DNA from: Oscillospiraceae bacterium
Lineage (GTDB): Bacteria; Bacillota_A; Clostridia; Oscillospirales; Oscillospiraceae
Assembly: GCA_017415945.1 (NCBI GenBank)
Contig: JAFQDR010000017.1
Location: forward strand, 1-18,984
Direction: 5' to 3'
DNA length: 18,984 nucleotides
The position numbers and the translations under genes were made by a program. The notes beneath the pieces are model-generated. The model did no database searches. It saw nothing but the letters and a program-made list of their open reading frames with translations, and was not told the origin of the DNA. This document shows, piece after piece, positions 14,935 through 18,984 of the stretch; position 1 is the stretch's first letter; each line of letters opens with the position of its first letter.

Positions 14935-15001
14935 ATCGAAAACTTTAATTATTTTGGCTCCCATTCCCGTGCTGCGAAGATTTATGAAAGGATTTGACAC
15001 A

Positions 15002-16366
15002 ATGTCTGTTATCAACATGTCCGACATCCTCGAGACCATCTCGATGATTCGGGAAGAAAATCTCGACATCCGCACCATCACCATGGGCATTTCCCTGCTC
15101 GACTGCGCCTCTGATGATGCCGATCGCTTTGCCGACCGCATCTACGACAAGATCACGCGCCGCGCCGAGCATTTGGTGAAGGTTGGCGAGGATATTGAAA
15201 AGGAATACGGTATTCCGATCATCAACAAGCGCGTATCGGTAACCCCCATCTCGATTGCCGGCGGTGCGCTCAATCCCGACGGCTATGTGAAGGCTGCAAA
15301 GGCGCTCGATCGGGCGGCTGACACGCTGGGCATCAACTTTATCGGCGGCTTCGGCGCGCTGGTACAGAAGGGCATGACCCGCGGTGCTGCCAATCTGATT
15401 GAGGCAATCCCCGAGGCGCTGGCATCGACAGGCAAGGTCTGCTCTTCGGTGAATGTTGCCTCCACCAAGGCGGGCATCAACATGGATGCCGTCAGACGGA
15501 TGGGCAGCATCATCAAGGAGCTGGCTTATCTGACCAAGGACGAGTGCTCCATCGGATGCGCGAAATTTGTGGTATTTGCCAATGTTCCCGAGGACAACCC
15601 CTTTATGGCGGGAGCTTTCCACGGCATTGGCGAGCCTGAATGTGTGATCAACGTGGGCGTTTCGGGCCCCGGTGTTGTATCCTCTGCCATCAAGCGTGCC
15701 GGTCAGTGCGATCTGTCCGAGCTTGCCGATCTGATCAAGAAGACCGCCTTCAAGATCACCCGCGTGGGTCAGCTGGTTGCCGGCGAGGCTTCGAGACGTC
15801 TGGATGTGCCCTTTGGCATTATCGATCTGTCTCTGGCGCCGACGCCTGCCATTGGCGACTCGGTAGCGCACATTCTTGAAGAGATGGGCCTCGAGAGATG
15901 CGGTGCTCACGGCACGACAGCAGCTCTTGCAATGCTCAACGATGCGGTGAAGAAGGGCGGCGTTATGGCATCCTCTCATGTGGGCGGTCTGTCGGGCGCA
16001 TTCATTCCGGTATCCGAAGACAGGGGCATGATCGACGCGGTAGAGTGCGGCGCGCTGACGCTGGAGAAGTTAGAGGCGATGACCGCTGTTTGCTCGGTGG
16101 GACTTGACATGATTGCCATTCCCGGCGACACACCCGAGGAGGTCATCTGCGGCATCATTGCCGACGAGATTTCGATTGGCGTGGTGAACACCAAGACAAC
16201 GGCGGTGAGACTGATTCCCGCATACGGCAAGAATGCCGGCGATGTGGTGGAATTCGGCGGACTGCTGGGCTGGGCGCCGATCATCGAGGTGAACCGCAAT
16301 TCGCCCGCGAAGTTTATCGGTCGCGGCGGTCGCGTACCGGCACCGATTCACAGTCTGAAGAACTGA
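15002..16366 (+). CDS. UPF0210 (DUF711) family protein
   Basis: 454 residues, full length for the family. Typical segments include [20 protein letters not shown] near residue 20, [15 protein letters not shown] near 75, [19 protein letters not shown] near 115-135 and [22 protein letters not shown] near 280. The family is widespread in Firmicutes and Archaea, usually next to an ACT-domain UPF0237 gene as here. Structures show a glycyl-radical-enzyme-like barrel fold but no reaction is established. The ATG at 15002 has GAAAGG ten bases ahead; an in-frame ATG at 14954 would start in the hairpin region and lacks a site. Third codon positions are strongly C-biased, unlike the G-ending genes on this strand, which suggests high expression. 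The stop is two bases before the GNAT remnant's start. Confidence 0.92.
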   Translation: MSVINMSDILETISMIREENLDIRTITMGISLLDCASDDADRFADRIYDKITRRAEHLVKVGEDIEKEYGIPIINKRVSVTPISIAGGALNPDGYVKAAKALDRAADTLGINFIGGFGALVQKGMTRGAANLIEAIPEALASTGKVCSSVNVASTKAGINMDAVRRMGSIIKELAYLTKDECSIGCAKFVVFANVPEDNPFMAGAFHGIGEPECVINVGVSGPGVVSSAIKRAGQCDLSELADLIKKTAFKITRVGQLVAGEASRRLDVPFGIIDLSLAPTPAIGDSVAHILEEMGLERCGAHGTTAALAMLNDAVKKGGVMASSHVGGLSGAFIPVSEDRGMIDAVECGALTLEKLEAMTAVCSVGLDMIAIPGDTPEEVICGIIADEISIGVVNTKTTAVRLIPAYGKNAGDVVEFGGLLGWAPIIEVNRNSPAKFIGRGGRVPAPIHSLKN

Positions 16367-16368
16367 CA

Positions 16369-16398
16369 TGGAAAGCAGATTAAAATTACGCATTGCAG
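16369..16398 (+). pseudogene. 5' fragment of the disrupted GNAT acetyltransferase gene
   Basis: Two bases after the UPF0210 stop, an ATG opens MESRLKLRIA, which looks like the first beta-strand of a GNAT enzyme (commonly ...LRIAT or IRPAT). The palindromic repeat begins immediately after. On its far side, in a different reading frame relative to this start, GNAT sequence resumes with LYAPYIENTTVTFEYEVP. The fragment is therefore taken as the original N-terminus, now cut off; about six to ten residues of the first helix are missing between the two parts. Confidence 0.55.
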
Positions 16399-16399
16399 T

Positions 16400-16560
16400 G
16401 GGGCTGTTGCAAATTTTTCATTTGCAACAGCCCAGCCACAAAATTTTCGATTTTGTGGCGTATATTGATTGGTTTCAGGGCATAAGATGCCCTGAAATGG
16501 CGGTCTTTGACCGGCAAAATCAATATCCAAGGGCTGACGCATTGCAAATGCGACAGCCCT
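16400..16560. repeat. Composite palindromic repeat element, copy 2 (complete)
   Basis: Inverted relative to copy 1 at 1-145. From left to right: 14-bp hairpin (16401-16414/16420-16433), 10-bp hairpin (16435-16444/16450-16459), a three-way junction closed by a 9-bp stem (16462-16470/16518-16526) with inner hairpins at 16473-16482/16488-16497 and 16502-16505/16509-16512, and a terminal hairpin (16530-16542/16548-16560, one mismatch). Both element ends carry the same GGGCTGTYGCA sequence in opposite orientation, like short terminal inverted repeats. The A-T pair 16482/16488 replaces the G-C pair of copy 1. The element lies inside a GNAT gene. Confidence 0.9.
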
Positions 16561-16615
16561 TTATGCGCCTTATATTGAAAATACGACGGTAACCTTCGAG
16601 TACGAGGTACCGACG

Positions 16616-17092
16616 GTGGAGGAATTCCGCGCGCGGATTGCGAAGGTGCTGGAGCGCTATCCCTACATTGTCTGTGAGGATGATGGAGTGATTGCAGGAT
16701 ATGCCTACGCTTCGGCGATGGGAACACGGGAGGCATGGATGTGGTCTGCTGAGTCCTCGATTTATGTGGATGCGGCGACGCGGGGGCGCGGGATTGGCAC
16801 TATGCTTTACAGTGCACTGGAGGAACTGCTCACTGCCATGGGAATTGCAGGGGTTTATGCGAGAATTTCGCTGCCTGACCTTGGAAGTGTGAGCTTTCAC
16901 GAGGCGCGGGGGTATGTATCCTGCGGCGTGATGGAGCGTTGCGGGTACAAGCTGGGGCGGTGGCTCGATCTTGTGACCATGAAAAAGGAGCTTGCCGCGG
17001 CAGGTGAGACGCCTGCGGCACCGATATGGTTTTCCGAGCTTGATCGGACGGATATTGAGACGATATTGGAAAGGATGAAAAACAATGGTTGA
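16616..17092 (+). CDS. GNAT N-acetyltransferase, N-terminally truncated by the repeat
   Basis: The open frame carries the conserved core of a phosphinothricin-acetyltransferase-like GNAT enzyme: MWSAESSIYVD (about residues 41-51) followed by the acetyl-CoA loop RGRGIGTML and ending in GYKLGRWLDLVTMKKEL. Such enzymes move an acetyl group from acetyl-CoA to an amine. Homology actually starts upstream: the same frame reads LYAPYIENTTVTFEYEVPT from about 16559, but a TGA inside the repeat (16535-16537) and lack of any ATG, GTG or TTG before 16616 remove the first strand and helix. GAGG at 16604 lies eight bases before the GTG at 16616, so a shortened protein could still be made, but it would lack part of the fold and is probably inactive. 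Its stop overlaps the methyltransferase start by 8 bp, so its translation may still serve coupling. Confidence 0.72.
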   Translation: MEEFRARIAKVLERYPYIVCEDDGVIAGYAYASAMGTREAWMWSAESSIYVDAATRGRGIGTMLYSALEELLTAMGIAGVYARISLPDLGSVSFHEARGYVSCGVMERCGYKLGRWLDLVTMKKELAAAGETPAAPIWFSELDRTDIETILERMKNNG

Positions 17093-17672
17093 TTTGATTA
17101 CGCTGGAGAAGCAGTTTGTAAGCGCGCACATCAAAAAGGGCGGCGTTTGTGTGGATTTCACCATGGGAAACGGGCATGACACCTCATGGTTATCCCGTCA
17201 GGTGGGGGAAGAGGGGCATGTATATGCCTTTGACATTCAGCCTCAGGCTTTAGAATCGACGAGAAAGACGCTGGCTGAGGACGGCTGTCCCGACAACTGT
17301 ACACTGATCTGCGATTCTCACAGCAATGTGAAGGACTATGTGAAGGAGAAAATCTGCGCGGGAATGTTCAATTTAGGCTATCTTCCCGGCGGGGACAAAT
17401 CGATCACGACGCTGCGCGAGACGACCATTCCGGCTGTAAAGGCAGGAATCGAGCTGCTCGGGGAGGATGCGATTCTGCTGATTGCGGTATATCCCGGGCA
17501 TGCGGAGGGCACGGCGGAAGGACTGCTGCTGGATGAGCTGCTTGCCACCTATGATCGGAGAGAGATTTGCATTTCCAAGTTCAAGATTGTGAACTCGCCC
17601 ACATCTCCCTTCTTCTTTATCTGCGAGACAAAGCCGGCAGCGGGCACGCCGCCTGTAAAGAAGAGACAGTAG
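17085..17672 (+). CDS. mnmM: MnmM/YtqB-like SAM-dependent tRNA methyltransferase
   Basis: 195-residue class I methyltransferase of the former 'rRNA methylase' family PF06962. The SAM-binding motif I reads VDFTMGNGHDT (23-33), the acidic residue ending strand 2 is D50 in YAFDIQPQAL, and the family signature FNLGYLPGGDKSITT is at 95-109. The Bacillus subtilis member YtqB (MnmM) methylates the aminomethyl group of wobble 2-thiouridine in tRNA to give mnm5s2U; this function is transferred by family only. The ATG at 17085 overlaps the GNAT stop by 8 bp, with AAGGA about 10 bases upstream, pointing to translational coupling. The C-terminal 12 residues (PAAGTPPVKKRQ) are a basic tail. Confidence 0.88.
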   Translation: MVDLITLEKQFVSAHIKKGGVCVDFTMGNGHDTSWLSRQVGEEGHVYAFDIQPQALESTRKTLAEDGCPDNCTLICDSHSNVKDYVKEKICAGMFNLGYLPGGDKSITTLRETTIPAVKAGIELLGEDAILLIAVYPGHAEGTAEGLLLDELLATYDRREICISKFKIVNSPTSPFFFICETKPAAGTPPVKKRQ

Positions 17673-17724
17673 GAGCGGGGTCCTTCATCCACCGGCATAA
17701 CATACATCAATTTCGGAGGCATAT

Positions 17725-18984
17725 ATGCGAAAAGATATGATCATCGAATCGGCGGAGATTCTTTGTGTGGGAACCGAGATTCTGATCGGGGACATTGTAA
17801 ACACAAATGCGGCTTTCATTTCACGGGAGCTGGCAGAGCTCGGCATCGGGCAGTTTTATCAGGCTGTGGTGGGAGACAATCCCTGTCGGCTGAAGAGAGC
17901 GCTTTCGGAGGCGCTTGAGAGAAGCTCGCTGGTGATTATGACCGGCGGCTTGGGCCCCACCTATGATGATCTGACCAAGGAAACGGCGGCGGCTTTGATG
18001 GGGCGCGAGATCACGGTGCACGAGCGGTCTATGGAGCGGCTGACGGCGATGTTTGAGACCCGCGGCATTTCTATGACCGAGAACAACCGCAAGCAGGCGA
18101 TGATGCCGGCGGGGGCTGTGGTTTTCGACAACAACAACGGAACGGCGCCCGGCTGTGCCATTGAGGATGCGGAGCGGGGAAAGATTGTGATCATGATGCC
18201 CGGCCCTCCCCGCGAGATGAAGGCGATGTGGGCAGAGTCGGTTCGGCCTTATCTGGAGGATTTTACCGACAGCGTGTTTGCCAGCCGCAATGTGAACATT
18301 GTGGGGCTTGGTGAATCGAAGCTGGAGGAGATGCTTCATGATCTGATGCTTGAAGCGAAGAATCCTACGGTGGCCCCCTACTGCAGCGAAGCTGAGGTAC
18401 GGCTGAGGGTAACCGCGTCGGCTCACACGAGGGAGGAAGCGCTGAAGCTCTGCGATTCGATGATTGAAAGGATCAGACAGAGCGAGGCGGCGCCCTATAT
18501 CTACGGTATTGACACCTCGCTGGAGGAGGCACTGGCAGCCGCTTTGATTGCCCGGGGGCTGACCGTTTCGACGGCGGAATCCTGCACGGGCGGTCTGATC
18601 GGCAAGAGCATCACCGACATTGCCGGCACCTCTGCCTGCTATCGCGGCGGTGTGATTTCCTACAGCTGTGATGTGAAGCGGGATGTGCTGGGGGTACGCG
18701 AGGAGAGTCTGGCTGAGACAGGCTACGATGCGGTGTCAGCTCAGGTTGCCCTGGAGATGGCTGAGGGTGTGCTGAAGCTGACCGGATCTGACATCGGCAT
18801 TTCGACGACCGGGCTTGCGGGACCTGCAGGCGGCAGTGACGACAAGCCGGTGGGGCTGGTATACATCGGCATTGCGGCAAAGCGGGGCGGCAGAATCAAT
18901 ACAAAGGTGATCGAGTGCCATTTTCTCGGAACGCGCGGACACATTCGCGTCTGTGCCTGCAAGCGGGCGTTTGGCGAAGTGATA
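17725..18984 (+). CDS. cinA: CinA, competence/damage-inducible protein with nicotinamide-nucleotide amidase domain (3' end missing)
   Basis: Open to the window edge: 420 codons without stop, close to the full family length of about 410-425. The N-terminal MoCF/COG1058 domain shows ILCVGTEILIGDIVNTN (12-28), MTGGLGPTYDDLTKE (72-86) and MMPGPPREM. The C-terminal CinA amidase domain shows STAESCTGGLIGK (about 282-294), with the Ser-Cys-Thr-Gly-Gly segment, and GLAGPAGG. The amidase domain of the family deamidates nicotinamide mononucleotide for NAD recycling, and the N-terminal domain has ADP-ribose pyrophosphatase activity in studied members. The ATG at 17725 has CGGAGG five bases ahead, which fixes the start over a second ATG at 17737. 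It follows the methyltransferase by 52 bp on the same strand. Confidence 0.93.
   Translation, partial: MRKDMIIESAEILCVGTEILIGDIVNTNAAFISRELAELGIGQFYQAVVGDNPCRLKRALSEALERSSLVIMTGGLGPTYDDLTKETAAALMGREITVHERSMERLTAMFETRGISMTENNRKQAMMPAGAVVFDNNNGTAPGCAIEDAERGKIVIMMPGPPREMKAMWAESVRPYLEDFTDSVFASRNVNIVGLGESKLEEMLHDLMLEAKNPTVAPYCSEAEVRLRVTASAHTREEALKLCDSMIERIRQSEAAPYIYGIDTSLEEALAAALIARGLTVSTAESCTGGLIGKSITDIAGTSACYRGGVISYSCDVKRDVLGVREESLAETGYDAVSAQVALEMAEGVLKLTGSDIGISTTGLAGPAGGSDDKPVGLVYIGIAAKRGGRINTKVIECHFLGTRGHIRVCACKRAFGEVI

Larger units (their letters stand above)
14574..15001. other. 428-bp non-coding hairpin array between the ACT and UPF0210 genes
   Basis: No gene. At least six dyads fill it: GGAGACA/TGTCTCC (14583-14589/14631-14637); the pyrimidine-tract hairpins at 14654-14708; CGGCTCGC/GCGAGCCG (14723-14730/14755-14762); a 10-bp stem with tetraloop (14766-14775/14780-14789); a 16-bp perfect palindrome AGTTTCAATTGAAACT (14834-14849) followed by a related 9-bp hairpin (14851-14859/14864-14872); and a nested three-part stem at 14882-14934. 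An 11-base direct repeat AAAATAAGTGC occurs at 14733 and 14791. The ribosome site for the next gene is at 14986-14991. It may be mobile repeat sequence, an RNA leader or both. Confidence 0.75.

Noticed and set aside
14719..15141. Minus-strand frames across the hairpin array and the start of UPF0210
   Set aside because: They run through palindromes and antisense to a conserved gene and show no family features.

Overview
The window looks like the chromosome of a moderately GC-rich anaerobic Clostridia-type Firmicute, probably an Oscillospiraceae/Ruminococcaceae-like gut bacterium. The grounds are strong AGGAG-type ribosome binding sites, consensus sigma-A promoters with 17-bp spacers, an XRE-plus-helical-repeat regulator, a UPF0237/UPF0210 gene pair, a YhaN/YhaO-like pair and citramalate-based isoleucine synthesis. 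This is inferred from gene content; there is no rRNA or other marker gene. No tRNA, CRISPR array, transposase or phage gene was recognised.

Layout. Positions 1-145 hold one copy of a compact palindromic repeat. An XRE-family regulator (1259-207, minus) follows, with its own promoter. Upstream of it, 400 bp of non-coding DNA contains the terminator of a long minus-strand gene run. That run is read leftward from about 11.9 kb: an Lhr-like helicase (11789-9510), an SbcD/YhaO-like phosphoesterase (9454-8282), a YjjG-like HAD nucleotidase (8269-7580), a YhaN/SbcC-like ATPase with an internal membrane hairpin (7548-5254), citramalate synthase (5194-3629), D-Ala-D-Ala ligase (3520-2495) and glutamate racemase (2436-1660). 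A LysR regulator (11973-12863) is divergent from the helicase, and the two promoters physically overlap. Next come a convergent lipoprotein gene (13415-12933) and a small two-helix membrane protein (14143-13553). Then a plus-strand run begins: an ACT-domain protein (14304-14573), a 428-bp non-coding hairpin array, UPF0210/DUF711 (15002-16366), a GNAT acetyltransferase gene broken by a second copy of the palindromic repeat, an MnmM/YtqB-like tRNA methyltransferase (17085-17672) and CinA (from 17725, running off the edge).

Functionally the minus-strand run combines a probable DNA-processing module (helicase, nuclease, coiled-coil ATPase, nucleotidase) with cell-wall precursor synthesis (D-Glu, D-Ala-D-Ala) and isoleucine precursor synthesis. 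The right half carries conserved small-molecule and RNA-modification housekeeping genes.

The most distinctive features are non-coding. A roughly 160-bp element is folded into four hairpin units, one of them a three-way junction with a compensatory base-pair change between copies, and it disrupts a GNAT gene. A separate hairpin array splits the normally compact ACT-UPF0210 pair. I see no clearly new defence or biosynthetic system; the helicase-phosphoesterase-HAD-ATPase module under a LysR-linked promoter is the closest candidate.
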